Assembly: GCA_035535055.1 (NCBI GenBank) | Contig: DATLQT010000044.1 | Location: 62,001-126,000, forward strand | DNA from: UBA6019 sp035535055 | GTDB taxonomy: Bacteria; Chloroflexota; Dormibacteria; Dormibacterales; Dormibacteraceae | Length of the DNA: 64,000 nt | Direction of reading: 5' to 3' | Shown: piece after piece, positions 1 through 8,974 of the stretch | Layout: every line of letters begins with the position of its first letter | Numbering within the stretch: the stretch's first letter is position 1 | Translations under genes and position numbers: made by a program | Notes under the pieces: generated by a model | Told to the model about the DNA's origin: nothing | Database searches by the model: none | Seen by the model: the letters and a program-made list of their open reading frames with translations, nothing else

Positions 1-15
1 GGTCCCCTCGTTCGG

Positions 16-1587
16 TTGATACCCGAATCGCTCAACGTTCCCACCGAGGCGGCCTGGGACCCCGAGATCGAGCTCCTCGCCCAGACCCTGCCCGGGCACC
101 TCTACGACGCCCTCCACGAGCGGATCGACCCCAATGAGCTCTTGGAGATAGTGCTCGACCTCGGCCGCGAGCCGGAGGCGCGGGTGCCCGGTCGCGAGGT
201 CCTGCTCGGCGACCGGCCGGTGACCGCCGCCGACCTCGACTACGTCGCCAACCGCGTGGGGCAGTTCGGCGACGACAACCGCGCCGGCATCGAGCGCACG
301 CTCCACCGCGTCTCGGCGATCCGCAACCGCGCCGGCCGGATCGTTGGGCTCACCTGCCGGGTCGGCCGCGCCGTGGGCGGGACCGCCGAGATCATCCGCG
401 ACATCGCGCTGACCGGGACGTCGATCCTCCTCCTCGGCCGGCCCGGCATCGGCAAGACGACCATCCTCCGCGAGTGCGCCCGGATGCTCGCCGACGAGCA
501 GCGCAAGCGCGTCGTGATCGTGGACACCTCGAACGAGATCGGCGGTGACGGCGACATCCCCCACCCTGGCATCGGCCGGGCGCGCCGGATGCAGGTGACG
601 ACGCCGCTGCTCCAGCACGCGGTGATGATCGAGGCGGTCGAGAACCACATGCCGGAGGTGATCGTCATCGACGAGATCGGCACCCAGCTGGAGGCCGAGG
701 CGGCTCGGACCATCGCCGAGCGCGGCGTCCAGCTGATCGCCACCGCCCACGGCCAGACCCTCGAGAACCTGCTTAACAACCCCACGCTCAACGACCTTTT
801 GGGCGGCATCCAGAGCGTCACCCTCTCCGACGAGGAGGCCCGCCGCCGGGGCACCCAGAAGTCGGTGCTCGAGCGCAAGGCTCCGCCCACCTTCGACACG
901 CTGGTCGAGATCCAGGACCGGGAGCGGGTGGCGATCCACATGCCGCTGTCGGAGGTGGTCGACTCCGCCCTGCGGGGCGACCTGCCGGCGCCGCGCATCC
1001 GGCTCCGGACGCGAGACGGGCGGGTGCTCAGCAACGTCGACGAGGACCACCGCGACGCTCGCGACGCTCCCTCCGTGCCGTCTCCGCGCGGCAACGCCGC
1101 GACGCACGCGGGCCCACTCAAGAAGCCGAGGGGGGTGTTCGCCTATGGCGTCAGCCGCAGCTACATCGAACACGCGGCGCGGGACCTCGACCTGCCCCTG
1201 CGGATCCTCGGCAACCCGGAGGGTGCCGACCTCGTCCTGACCCTGAAGAACCACTACCGCAAGCGGCCCGACAGCATCCGCCAGGCGGAGACCTCGGGCA
1301 TCCCGATCGTGTCGCTGCGGAGCAACACCGTCACCCAGGTGAAGGAGGCGCTGGCGACTCTCTATGCGGGCGAGCTGGGGGGCGATCCCACCTCGAAGGC
1401 GCTCGACGAGGCGAGGGAGGCGATCAACCGCGTGAAGTCGACGCTCCGGCCGCTCGAGATCTCACCCCAGAACGCCTACGTCCGCCGGCTTCAGCACCAG
1501 CTGGCCGACGAGCAGGGGGTGGAGGCGAAGAGCACCGGCAAAGAGCCCCAGCGCCGCCTGCGAATATTCCCCGCCGGCTCTGAATAA
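16..1587 (+). CDS. R3H-domain AAA-type ATPase (Ycf45-like)
   Basis: Putative single-strand nucleic-acid-binding ATPase. The Walker A loop GRPGIGKT lies at about residues 141-148 and Walker B VIVIDE at about 215-220. The linker after the ATPase core leads to a second globular part (about 375-450) and a C-terminal R3H-like segment (about 460-523). This order matches the Ycf45/R3H ATPase family found in cyanobacteria, Chloroflexota and Firmicutes; the cellular role of the family is poorly known. The reading frame is open to the left edge, so the TTG start used here is provisional and the true start may lie outside the window. It sits just upstream of tmk, as part of a replication and nucleotide-metabolism neighbourhood. 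Confidence 0.85.
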   Translation: MIPESLNVPTEAAWDPEIELLAQTLPGHLYDALHERIDPNELLEIVLDLGREPEARVPGREVLLGDRPVTAADLDYVANRVGQFGDDNRAGIERTLHRVSAIRNRAGRIVGLTCRVGRAVGGTAEIIRDIALTGTSILLLGRPGIGKTTILRECARMLADEQRKRVVIVDTSNEIGGDGDIPHPGIGRARRMQVTTPLLQHAVMIEAVENHMPEVIVIDEIGTQLEAEAARTIAERGVQLIATAHGQTLENLLNNPTLNDLLGGIQSVTLSDEEARRRGTQKSVLERKAPPTFDTLVEIQDRERVAIHMPLSEVVDSALRGDLPAPRIRLRTRDGRVLSNVDEDHRDARDAPSVPSPRGNAATHAGPLKKPRGVFAYGVSRSYIEHAARDLDLPLRILGNPEGADLVLTLKNHYRKRPDSIRQAETSGIPIVSLRSNTVTQVKEALATLYAGELGGDPTSKALDEAREAINRVKSTLRPLEISPQNAYVRRLQHQLADEQGVEAKSTGKEPQRRLRIFPAGSE

Positions 1588-1591
1588 GCCT

Positions 1592-2185
1592 CTGGGCGAG
1601 CGCGCCCTGTTCATCACCTTCGAGGGCCCGGACGGTGCGGGCAAGTCGACGCAGGTCGAGCTGCTGGCGGCCGCGTTCCGCGACCGCGAACCCCTGGTCG
1701 TCCGGGAGCCGGGAGGCACCCCGCTCGGCGAGCGCATCCGCGAGCTGCTCCTCCACGGCGAGCCGATGAGCGGGCCGGCCGAGATGTACCTCTTCATGGC
1801 CGCGCGCGCCGAGCTGCTGGAGACCCGCATCAAGCCCGCGCTGGCGGCCGGGCGGGTCGTCATCGACGACCGCTACCACGACTCGACGGTCGCCTACCAG
1901 GGCGGAGGCCGCGGCGTCGAGGTGGCCTGGCCGCCGCTGTTTCCCAAGCCGGACCTGACGATCCTCCTGGCCCTGCCTGCGCAAGCCGGCATCGGCCGCC
2001 TCGAGCGCTCCGGGAAGGAGCTCGACCGCCTCGACTCGGAATCCCTCGACTTTCACCGCGGTGCCTCCGAGACGTACGATCGACTCGCCCGGGAGGAGCC
2101 CGGCCGCTTCCTCCGCCTCGACGCCTCGGCCGAGCCGGACGAGATCCATCAGCAGGTCATGCGCAGGGTGGGCCAGTTGCTATGA
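1592..2185 (+). CDS. tmk: thymidylate kinase, non-standard start
   Basis: Phosphorylates dTMP to dTDP for DNA synthesis. The N-terminal P-loop FEGPDGAGKST, the EPGGT motif and the DRYHDSTVAYQG segment (DR(Y/F) motif of the family) identify it. The whole P-loop lies upstream of the first in-frame ATG at 1766, so that ATG cannot be the start. I find no ATG, GTG or TTG in this frame from 1442 to 1765; in-frame CTG codons at 1580, 1592 and 1607 are the only near-cognate options. I used 1592, which gives 197 residues, normal for the family; 1607 would have the purine-rich GGGCGAG just before it. The gene follows the R3H ATPase directly and overlaps darA by ATGA. Confidence 0.9.
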   Translation: MGERALFITFEGPDGAGKSTQVELLAAAFRDREPLVVREPGGTPLGERIRELLLHGEPMSGPAEMYLFMAARAELLETRIKPALAAGRVVIDDRYHDSTVAYQGGGRGVEVAWPPLFPKPDLTILLALPAQAGIGRLERSGKELDRLDSESLDFHRGASETYDRLAREEPGRFLRLDASAEPDEIHQQVMRRVGQLL

Positions 2186-2511
2186 AGTTGATAATCGCCG
2201 TCGTTCAGGGTGAAGACTCGGGCCAGACGGTCCAGGCGCTTTCGGGCGCCGGCATCAGCGTCACCCGGCTCGCCTCCTCCGGCGGCTTCCTCCAGCAGGG
2301 CAACGCAACCCTCATGATCGGCGTCGACGACGACCGGGTCGACGACGCCATCGCACTGATCCGCGAGAACTGCCGGGAGCGCTCGCAGTACCTGACCCCG
2401 ATGCCGCCGATGGTCGAGCCGGGCGAGTTCTTCATGCCCTACCCGGTCGAGGTGCAGGTCGGTGGGGCGACGGTCTTCGTGGTCGCGGTAGAGCGCTTCG
2501 AAAAGCTCTGA
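2182..2511 (+). CDS. darA: cyclic-di-AMP receptor DarA/PstA (PII-like)
   Basis: Trimeric PII-like protein that binds cyclic di-AMP in Firmicutes. The 109-residue sequence matches the family throughout: it begins MKLIIAVVQ, carries the ligand-loop motif TRLASSGGFLQQGN, then IGVDDDRVDDAI and ends PYPVEVQVGGATVFV with a terminal FEKL. The start codon overlaps the tmk stop by ATGA, so the two are translationally coupled. The tmk-darA adjacency is the same as in Firmicutes (tmk-yaaQ), although holB, usually next, lies 17 kb away here. It implies that this organism uses cyclic di-AMP; no cyclase is present in the window. Confidence 0.93.
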   Translation: MKLIIAVVQGEDSGQTVQALSGAGISVTRLASSGGFLQQGNATLMIGVDDDRVDDAIALIRENCRERSQYLTPMPPMVEPGEFFMPYPVEVQVGGATVFVVAVERFEKL

Positions 2512-2545
2512 CCGTCGGAACCGAAGCGATCCGCGGGGGCGTCAG

Positions 2546-2551
2546 TAGTAT
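2546..2551 (+). promoter_or_regulatory. -10 hexamer of ABC transporter gene
   Basis: TAGTAT, eight bases before the GTG start at 2560. The spacing predicts a leaderless transcript. No convincing -35 box is visible. Confidence 0.5.
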
Positions 2552-2559
2552 TCAGCGGC

Positions 2560-4938
2560 GTGATCTCCGTCGGCGGGCTGCAGAAGAGGTTCGGCAGCGT
2601 CCAGGCGGTGGCTGGGGTCGACCTCGAGGTCGGCGCCGGAGAGGTCCTCCTTCTGCTCGGCCAGAACGGCGCCGGCAAGTCCACCACTCTGCGCTGCCTC
2701 GGCGGCATCCTGCGGCCCGACGCGGGAGAGATCCGGCTCGACGACCTCCGCCTGCCCGCCGACCTCGACACCGTCCGCCGTCAGCTGGGCGTGGTGCCCG
2801 ACCTGGCCCGTCTCTACGGCCGCAACACCGCAGTGGAGTACCTCGAGCACTTCGGCGACCTCTATGGGGTCCCGGCGCCAGAGCGCCACCAGCGGATCGC
2901 CACCCTCCTGGAGCGGTTCGAGCTGCTGGAGGCTTCAGACCGGATTCTCAGCACCTACTCGCGCGGCATGGCCCAGAAGGTGGCGCTGATACGCGCCACC
3001 CTCCACGAGCCGCGCTGGCTCTTCTGCGACGAGCCCACCGTCGGCCTCGACCCGGTGGCCGCGGCCGACATGCGCCGCTACCTCGGGGAGCAGCGCGACC
3101 GAGGCGCGGCAGTGATCGTCACCACCCACATCCTGGTCGAGGCGGAGCTTTTGGCCGACCGGGTGGCGATCATGCGCCGCGGCCGCGTCGTCGCCGAGGG
3201 CACGCTCGCCGGGCTGCGCCGCTGGGCGCACCCGACCCGCCGCTTCACCGCTCTTTTGAGCGCTGACCTCGCGGAGCCGGAGCCGGCGCTGGCCTGGCTG
3301 CGTGAGCAGTCCGCGGCGCCCGATCTTGCGGGGCGGCGGCTCAGCTATGGCGTGCCCTGGGAGTGGCCGGAGGCCGAGCTGGCGAGCTTCGCGGCCGAGC
3401 TGCAGCGGCGGCTCAATCGCCACCACGCGCCCTACTGGGAGCTGTCAGAGGTCCAGCAGAGCCTGGAGACGGTCTACCTAAAGGCGATGGCCGAGGCCGC
3501 CAGAGAGCCGGCGCAGGCATCACAGCCGGCATCGATCCCGGGGCTCCGGCCCAGCCAGGTCGTCGGCTCGCTGCGCGACCAGCCCCGCCGCCTGCGGCAG
3601 TTCCTGCCCTTCTACGTCAGCTCCTGGTGGCGCCGTGGCGACCTGAGCTGGGTCATGTACCTCAACGCCTTCGTGCTGCTGCTGGTGGGCGGCGTCTCGC
3701 TCTTCGGCAGCGCTCCCGGCGCCCTGAGTGGGCTTGCCGGTCGGATTCCCCGCGGCGCCAGCCTCGAGGCGGGGCTGCTGCTGCCGCTCTTCTTCATGTC
3801 CTTCGCTCTCCTGGAGTCGATCAAGAGCTCGATCGGGATCTGGTGGGAGAAGGCGCAGCAGTCGCTCGAGGTGCTCCTCTACACACCGCTCGACGACCCC
3901 TCGCTGATCTGGCTCGAGGTGCTTCCCGGCGTCGTGGTCAGCGCCGTTTACGTCACCTTCTGGGTGTCCGCCGGGATGGCCCTCATGTCCGTCTTCGGCC
4001 GCCCGGCACCCTGGGACCTGCTGCCGGTCTTCGCCTTCGTCGCCGTCGCCACCGCTTACTGGGCGGCCATGGGCCGTCTGCTCGGCTTCATGCTCTTCCC
4101 CCGCGAGGGCGCCGCCGGCGGGGCATGGTCCTTCCTGCTCTCGCCGATCTCGGCGGCCGTCGCCGACCTTCCGCTGGCGCTGTTCGTCTTCCGCTCGCCC
4201 CTGGCGCCACTCTCGTTGCTGCTGCCGCTGGGCGCCTGCCTCGCGCTGACGATCGTCACCGGCGCGACCTTTGACCGCGAGCGGCTGCTCGAAACGGGCG
4301 TCGGCCGCGAGCGCGAACGCCACCGCCGCTGGCTGCCCACCGAACAGCTCCGCCGCCACCTGCCGGCGATCGCGCTCGGCGCGGCCCTGGCGATCCTGCC
4401 GGCGCTGGCCGGCGGCCTCCTGGCGGGCGCGGCCCACGTGCACTCGTGGCCAGGCGCCGTCCAGTACCTGCAGGGGATCCACCCAGAGGCGGCCAACGTG
4501 GCCCGGGCCACGGCCGGAATGACCGTCAGCACCACCGGCGTGACGATCGCAGCCGCGGTGCTGGCCGGCGTCGTCTCCGGCTTCGCGCTACTGCTGGTCC
4601 TGCTGGCGGTGACCTTCGCCGCCTTCTTCCTGCTCGGACTGCCGGAGCTGCTCCTGCTCCCGATCGCGGCGGCCCTCTGGGGGGCGGAGATCGGCTTCGG
4701 CCCCTACGCGCCGCTCCAGAACTGGCTCGGCCTGGCGGGCGGGATAGTGGTGCTGGCGCTCACGGTCAACACGGCCGCCAGCCTGCCGCTCTATTCAGCG
4801 CTCGTCTTCGGCGCCGGCTCCCGGGTGGAGCGGCTGCGGGCGGCGTGGGCCGACTACTTCGTCCTCTACCGGGGCCTGGTGATCCCCGTCTGCGCTGCCT
4901 TCGGCCTGACGGTGGTGGCGCTGCTCCTGCTGAGCTAG
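2560..4938 (+). CDS. ABC transporter, ATPase-permease fusion
   Basis: A 792-residue protein in which an ABC ATPase (about residues 1-220) is fused ahead of a membrane permease (about 355-792). The ATPase shows Walker A GQNGAGKST, the signature SRGMAQKVAL, Walker B LFCDEPTVGLDP and the switch histidine in VTTHI. It resembles the drug and lipid exporter ATPases (NatA/CcmA type). The membrane part has many hydrophobic segments typical of ABC-2 permeases. A linker of roughly 100 residues joins the two. The ATPase-first fusion is less common than separate genes. Direction is probably export; the substrate cannot be told. It appears to have its own promoter and is not overlapped with darA. Confidence 0.85.
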   Translation: MISVGGLQKRFGSVQAVAGVDLEVGAGEVLLLLGQNGAGKSTTLRCLGGILRPDAGEIRLDDLRLPADLDTVRRQLGVVPDLARLYGRNTAVEYLEHFGDLYGVPAPERHQRIATLLERFELLEASDRILSTYSRGMAQKVALIRATLHEPRWLFCDEPTVGLDPVAAADMRRYLGEQRDRGAAVIVTTHILVEAELLADRVAIMRRGRVVAEGTLAGLRRWAHPTRRFTALLSADLAEPEPALAWLREQSAAPDLAGRRLSYGVPWEWPEAELASFAAELQRRLNRHHAPYWELSEVQQSLETVYLKAMAEAAREPAQASQPASIPGLRPSQVVGSLRDQPRRLRQFLPFYVSSWWRRGDLSWVMYLNAFVLLLVGGVSLFGSAPGALSGLAGRIPRGASLEAGLLLPLFFMSFALLESIKSSIGIWWEKAQQSLEVLLYTPLDDPSLIWLEVLPGVVVSAVYVTFWVSAGMALMSVFGRPAPWDLLPVFAFVAVATAYWAAMGRLLGFMLFPREGAAGGAWSFLLSPISAAVADLPLALFVFRSPLAPLSLLLPLGACLALTIVTGATFDRERLLETGVGRERERHRRWLPTEQLRRHLPAIALGAALAILPALAGGLLAGAAHVHSWPGAVQYLQGIHPEAANVARATAGMTVSTTGVTIAAAVLAGVVSGFALLLVLLAVTFAAFFLLGLPELLLLPIAAALWGAEIGFGPYAPLQNWLGLAGGIVVLALTVNTAASLPLYSALVFGAGSRVERLRAAWADYFVLYRGLVIPVCAAFGLTVVALLLLS

Positions 4939-4941
4939 ACG

Positions 4942-6072
4942 CTAGAGGTCGAGCGCCTCCGCGACCAGCTCGCGGTGGAAGGTGGGGTCTCCCAGCGTCA
5001 CCTCCGACGCCTTGGCCCGCTTGAAGTAGAGGTGCATGTCGTGCTCCCAGGTAAAGCCGATGCCGCCGTGCACCTGGATGCCGCTGCCGGTGGCGTGCCG
5101 ATACGCGTCGGAGGTGTAGGACTTGGCGATCGAGCAGGCGAGGCTCCGGTCGGGAGCGTCGGCGTCCACCGCCCAGGCTGCGTAGTAGGTGACCGACTTG
5201 GCGCTCTCCACCTCGAGCAGCATGTCGGCGAGCTTGTGCGAGACGGCTTGGTAGATGCCGATCGGCTTGCCGAACTGCTGGCGGGTCTTCGCGTACTCGA
5301 CCGAGTCCTCGAGCACCTTCTGGGCGCCGCCCACCATCTCCGCGCAGAGGCCCGCGGTGGCCCAGTCGAGCGCCTTGCGCAGGGGCACCCAGCCCTTGTC
5401 GGGCTCACCCATCAGAGCGTCCGCGCCGAGCTTCACGTCCTCGAACTTGACCTCGTACCACTTGTGGGTCATGTCCAGCGTGGAGAGCGGCTTTACGGTC
5501 ATCCCGTCCGGCCGGCCCTTGACCAGGAAAAGCGTGATCCCGTCCTCGCCGGTGCCGCGGGTACGGGCGGCGACGACGATGTAGTCGGCCACGCCGGCGC
5601 CGGGCACGAAGAGCTTGGTGCCGTTGAGTGTCCAACCGTCGCCCGACTTCTGGGCTGTGAGCGCGACGCCCTCGGCGTCCCAGCGACCCGACGGCTCGGT
5701 CAGCGCAACCGTCGCGCGCGCCTCACCCGCGGCGATCGCGGTCAGGACCTCTTTCTTCTGCGCGTCGGACCCGGCCTCGAGCAGGGCGGGCACCGCCATC
5801 GCCATGGTCTCGAAGTAGGGACCCGGGAGGAGCACCCGGCCGGTCTCCTCCAAGACCACGACCAAATCGAGGAAGGACCCGAAGCCGCCAAACTCCTCCG
5901 GGATGCCGAGGGCCGTCCAGCCCTGTTCGGCGACCTTCTTCCAGAGAGCGGGGTCGTAGGCGTCCTCGGTCTCCATGAGCTTGCGCACGACCGAGCTGGG
6001 GCTTGCCTTCGCGAGCATCGTCCGGGCGGTCGACCGCAGCATCTCCTGCTCTTCCGAAAATGCGAAGTCCAT
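4942..6072 (-). CDS. acyl-CoA dehydrogenase family protein
   Basis: Flavoprotein that oxidises acyl-CoA to trans-2-enoyl-CoA in fatty-acid or related breakdown. The 376 residues carry the helical N-terminal domain (MDFAFSEEQEMLRST), the central beta domain with VALTEPSGRWD and LNGTKLFVPGA, and a C-terminal domain ending in the family motif IQVHGGIGFTWEHDMHLYFKR, whose glutamate may be the catalytic base. The gene is convergent with the ABC transporter gene (3 bases apart) and divergent from the adenine deaminase-like gene. Substrate chain length or type is not evident. Confidence 0.9.
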   Translation of the reverse strand: MDFAFSEEQEMLRSTARTMLAKASPSSVVRKLMETEDAYDPALWKKVAEQGWTALGIPEEFGGFGSFLDLVVVLEETGRVLLPGPYFETMAMAVPALLEAGSDAQKKEVLTAIAAGEARATVALTEPSGRWDAEGVALTAQKSGDGWTLNGTKLFVPGAGVADYIVVAARTRGTGEDGITLFLVKGRPDGMTVKPLSTLDMTHKWYEVKFEDVKLGADALMGEPDKGWVPLRKALDWATAGLCAEMVGGAQKVLEDSVEYAKTRQQFGKPIGIYQAVSHKLADMLLEVESAKSVTYYAAWAVDADAPDRSLACSIAKSYTSDAYRHATGSGIQVHGGIGFTWEHDMHLYFKRAKASEVTLGDPTFHRELVAEALDL

Positions 6073-6081
6073 TCCCCAGCG

Positions 6082-6087
6082 ATTCTA
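6082..6087 (-). promoter_or_regulatory. -10 hexamer of acyl-CoA dehydrogenase gene
   Basis: TAGAAT on the minus strand, nine bases before the ATG at 6072; fits the leaderless pattern seen across the window. Confidence 0.5.
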
Positions 6088-6101
6088 ATGGGACCCCACA
6101 G

Positions 6102-7799
6102 ATGACCGTCCGATTCGCTCCCGACGTCCACGCCATGCGCCGGCTGGTCGCCGTCGCCCGGCGCAGCCAGCCGGCCGACCTGGTGATCACCAGCGGCGCG
6201 CTGCTCGACGTCTACACCGAGGAGATCCTGGAGGGGTGGGGCCTTGTCATCGCCGAGGGCCGGGTGGCCTACGCGGGGCCGGACGTCGAGAGGTTCGAGT
6301 CGGCGGCGCGGATAGAGGGCCGCGACCACGTCATCGCTCCCGGCCTGGTCGAGGCGCACACGCACCTCTTCCGGATGGGGCTCTCCGCAACGATTCCCCT
6401 CCAGGTCGAGTCAGGCGTCACGACCACCGTCCTGGAGACGATGGAGCTCGGCTACATCCTGGGGCCCGACGGCGTCCGTGAGCTGCTCGCCGACGCCGCC
6501 GGGATGCCCGGTAGGGTGCTGCTCACGATCCCGCCGCTGACCGGGCTCGACCCGGTCTACGAGCGCGACATCGGCGTGCCCGGCAAGGAATGGGTGGGCC
6601 TCCTGGACCTCCCGGGCGTGGTCGGGGTGGGCGAGACCAACTGGGTGGACGTCATCCGCGGCAACCCCCGGGTGGAGGCGCTGGCGGCTGGAGCGCACGT
6701 CCGCGGGCTGACCATCGAGGGCCACGGTGCCGGCGCCAGGGAGGCGATCCTCAACCCTTTCGCCGCCTATGGGATCAGCGCCGACCACGAGGGCATCGCC
6801 GCCGAGGACACCCTGAACCGCCTCCGGCTCGGCTACTGGACGATGGTTCGCCAGGGCGCGATCCGGCGCGACCTGGAGGCGATCTCAGCGCTCTGGAAGG
6901 AGGGACGGCTGGGCGACTTCGGGCGCCTGGCGCTGGTCAGCGACAGCCTCGAGCCGGAGGAACTGCTGGCCCGCCGCTCCCTCAACCAGGCGGTCGGCCT
7001 GGCGGTCGAGAACGGCTTGCCGCTGGCCCGGGCCGTCCGCTTGGCCAGCCGCAACCCGGCCGAGCGCTTCGGACTCGGCCGCTGGGTGGGCGGTCTCGCG
7101 CCGGGCATGTTCGCCGACCTGATCTTGCTGCCCCGCGACGAGCCCGGCGTCAACCCGCGGCTGGTGCTGGTCGGCGGCCGCACCCCGGCCGAGCCGGTGA
7201 AGCACCGCTACCCGCCGGAGATGCTCCACACCCTCACCTTGGGAGAGCCTGATCCCGCCTGGTTCGCGCACCCGGGCCGGGGCCGCTGGCGGGCCATCGA
7301 GCTGGTGGCGCCGCTGGTCACCCGGGAGGTCGAGACCGACGGTTCAAACGCGATCGTGGCAACCGTCGTCGACCGGATGGGCCGCCGACGTGCCTTTCGC
7401 GGCCTGCTGGCGGGCCTTGGGCTCAAGGGCGGCGCCTGCGCGGTCAGCGCCGCCTGGGACACGCCCTGCCTGGTGGTGGTCGGCGACTCCGAGCCCGACA
7501 TGGCGATCGCCCTGCGACGGCTCCGAGAGCTCCAGGGCGGCGCCGTCGTCGTCTCCCGGGGCACGGTGCTGGCGGAGTTCCGGGCCGAGCTGGCCGGGGT
7601 GCTGAGCCTGGCGCCGGCCGCCGAGGTGGTCTCGCAGGTCACCGCCGTCAACCGGGCGCTGGACGGGCTCGGCTGCGCCTGGCCCAACTCCCTGCTCTCG
7701 ATCGAGACGCTGACGACCGGTGTCATCCCCCATCTGCGCCTCTGGGCGGAGGGCTACGTCCGGCTCAAGGACGGCGCCCACCTGGGCCTCAACTGGTAA
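6102..7799 (+). CDS. adenine deaminase-like amidohydrolase
   Basis: Metal-dependent hydrolase of the adenine deaminase family (adenine to hypoxanthine and ammonia). At 565 residues it has the family length. The amidohydrolase core contains PGLVEAHTHLF, the ADHEGIAAED segment matching the family (S/T)DHE region with RLRLGYWTMVRQGAIRRDL, and RNPAERFGLG. The long C-terminal adenine deaminase domain is present, including VVVGDSEPDMAIALRRL and LGCAWPNSLLSIETL. The first metal motif reads HTHLFRMG where adenine deaminases usually have HVHIESS, so the substrate may differ. ATG 6102 was chosen because the frame further upstream overlaps the divergent acyl-CoA dehydrogenase. Confidence 0.75.
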   Translation: MTVRFAPDVHAMRRLVAVARRSQPADLVITSGALLDVYTEEILEGWGLVIAEGRVAYAGPDVERFESAARIEGRDHVIAPGLVEAHTHLFRMGLSATIPLQVESGVTTTVLETMELGYILGPDGVRELLADAAGMPGRVLLTIPPLTGLDPVYERDIGVPGKEWVGLLDLPGVVGVGETNWVDVIRGNPRVEALAAGAHVRGLTIEGHGAGAREAILNPFAAYGISADHEGIAAEDTLNRLRLGYWTMVRQGAIRRDLEAISALWKEGRLGDFGRLALVSDSLEPEELLARRSLNQAVGLAVENGLPLARAVRLASRNPAERFGLGRWVGGLAPGMFADLILLPRDEPGVNPRLVLVGGRTPAEPVKHRYPPEMLHTLTLGEPDPAWFAHPGRGRWRAIELVAPLVTREVETDGSNAIVATVVDRMGRRRAFRGLLAGLGLKGGACAVSAAWDTPCLVVVGDSEPDMAIALRRLRELQGGAVVVSRGTVLAEFRAELAGVLSLAPAAEVVSQVTAVNRALDGLGCAWPNSLLSIETLTTGVIPHLRLWAEGYVRLKDGAHLGLNW

Positions 7800-7812
7800 C
7801 TTGGAGCCGCCG

Positions 7813-8961
7813 TTAGCGGCTTCTCGGGAGGCCCAGGACGCGCTCGGCGATGATGTTGCGGAGCACCTCGGAGCTGCCCGCCTCGATGGTGTTCCCCTTC
7901 GAGCGGAGGAACCCGTACTGCCACGGCCCGTTGCCCTCCAACTCGCCGTACATCCCCTCCAGGTCAACGGCGGTTTCCTGCATCCGCTGGTTCAACTCCG
8001 ACCAGAAGAGCTTCATCAGCGAGCCCTCCGGCCCCGGCATCCCGGTCTTCATGACGCCGGTCACGGCCCGCTGGCCATTCAGGTGCAGGGCCCTTGCCTC
8101 GGTCACGTGCTGGGCGATCTTCTGGCGGACCAGGGGCTCGCCGCCGCGGCCCAGCCGGCGCGCGTGCTCGATCAGGGCACGGGCCGTGATGGTGGCCTGG
8201 TTGGCGAGGGACATACCGAGCGTACCTCGTTCGTGGAGCAGCGTCGTCATGGCACCGGCCCAGCCCTTGCCGGGCTCTCCGACCACATTCTCGATCGGCA
8301 CCTCGACGTCGGTGAAGAAGAGCTCGTTGAACTCGGGATCACCGGTGATCTGGACCAGGGGCCGCGCCTCGACGCCCTTGGCTTCCATGTCGATGATGAG
8401 GTAGGTGAGCCCGTCACGCGGGTTGTCGGCCGCGAACTCGCGGGTGAGGCACATGCAGTACTTGGACACGTGCGCCAGGGTCGTCCACACTTTCTGACCG
8501 TTGACGAGATAGTGGTCGCCCTTGCGCTCGGCGCGGGTGCGGAGCGCGGAGAGGTCGGAACCGGCGTTGGGCTCGCTGAAGCCCTGGCACCAGATCTCGT
8601 CGGCGTTCAGCATCTTCGGCAGGTAGCGGGCCTTCTGCTCCTCGGTGCCCTGCGCGATCAGCGTGGGCCCGAGCATTCCCAGGGCCAGGACGTTGACCGG
8701 GGACGGCGCGCCGGTCTCGATCAGCGCCTCGCTGAAGAGAAGCTGCTGCATCAGGTCGGCGCCCTTGCCGCCGTACTCGACCGGCCAGTTGAGGCCGACG
8801 TAGCCGGCCTTGAACATCTTCTTCTGCCAGGCGCGGCGCTGGTCGATCCACGCCCGGCCCGCGTTCTCGTCGCCGTCGGTCAGCTCGGGCTTGTTGGCCC
8901 GCAGCCAGGCGGTGGCCTCGTCCTTGAACTTTTGCTCGTCGGGGGTCAGGTCGAAATCCAT
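7813..8961 (-). CDS. acyl-CoA dehydrogenase family protein
   Basis: Second acyl-CoA dehydrogenase (382 residues) with the full three-domain fold. Diagnostic segments are WCQGFSEPNAGSDLSALRTRA, the beta domain VNGQKVWTTLAHVSKYC and the C-terminal ending AGSSEVLRNIIAERVLGLPR, typical of the FadE-like enzymes that actinobacteria use for branched, aromatic or sterol-derived acyl-CoAs. It is convergent with the adenine deaminase-like gene and lies downstream of the F420-type oxidoreductase gene on the same strand; the two probably do not share a leader, because a -10 hexamer overlaps the stop codon of that upstream gene. Confidence 0.9.
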   Translation of the reverse strand: MDFDLTPDEQKFKDEATAWLRANKPELTDGDENAGRAWIDQRRAWQKKMFKAGYVGLNWPVEYGGKGADLMQQLLFSEALIETGAPSPVNVLALGMLGPTLIAQGTEEQKARYLPKMLNADEIWCQGFSEPNAGSDLSALRTRAERKGDHYLVNGQKVWTTLAHVSKYCMCLTREFAADNPRDGLTYLIIDMEAKGVEARPLVQITGDPEFNELFFTDVEVPIENVVGEPGKGWAGAMTTLLHERGTLGMSLANQATITARALIEHARRLGRGGEPLVRQKIAQHVTEARALHLNGQRAVTGVMKTGMPGPEGSLMKLFWSELNQRMQETAVDLEGMYGELEGNGPWQYGFLRSKGNTIEAGSSEVLRNIIAERVLGLPRSR

Positions 8962-8968
8962 GGCTGAA

Positions 8969-8974
8969 AGGCTA
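8969..8974 (-). promoter_or_regulatory. -10 hexamer overlapping upstream stop codon
   Basis: TAGCCT on the minus strand, seven bases before the ATG at 8961. Its first three bases are the TAG stop of the preceding oxidoreductase gene. Confidence 0.5.

Noticed and set aside
1766..2185. tmk starting at ATG 1766
   Set aside because: That start would delete the P-loop and the EPGGT motif, which are encoded in the same frame just upstream.
6003..6101. Adenine deaminase-like gene starting at 6003
   Set aside because: It would overlap the divergent acyl-CoA dehydrogenase start; the conserved sequence begins after ATG 6102.
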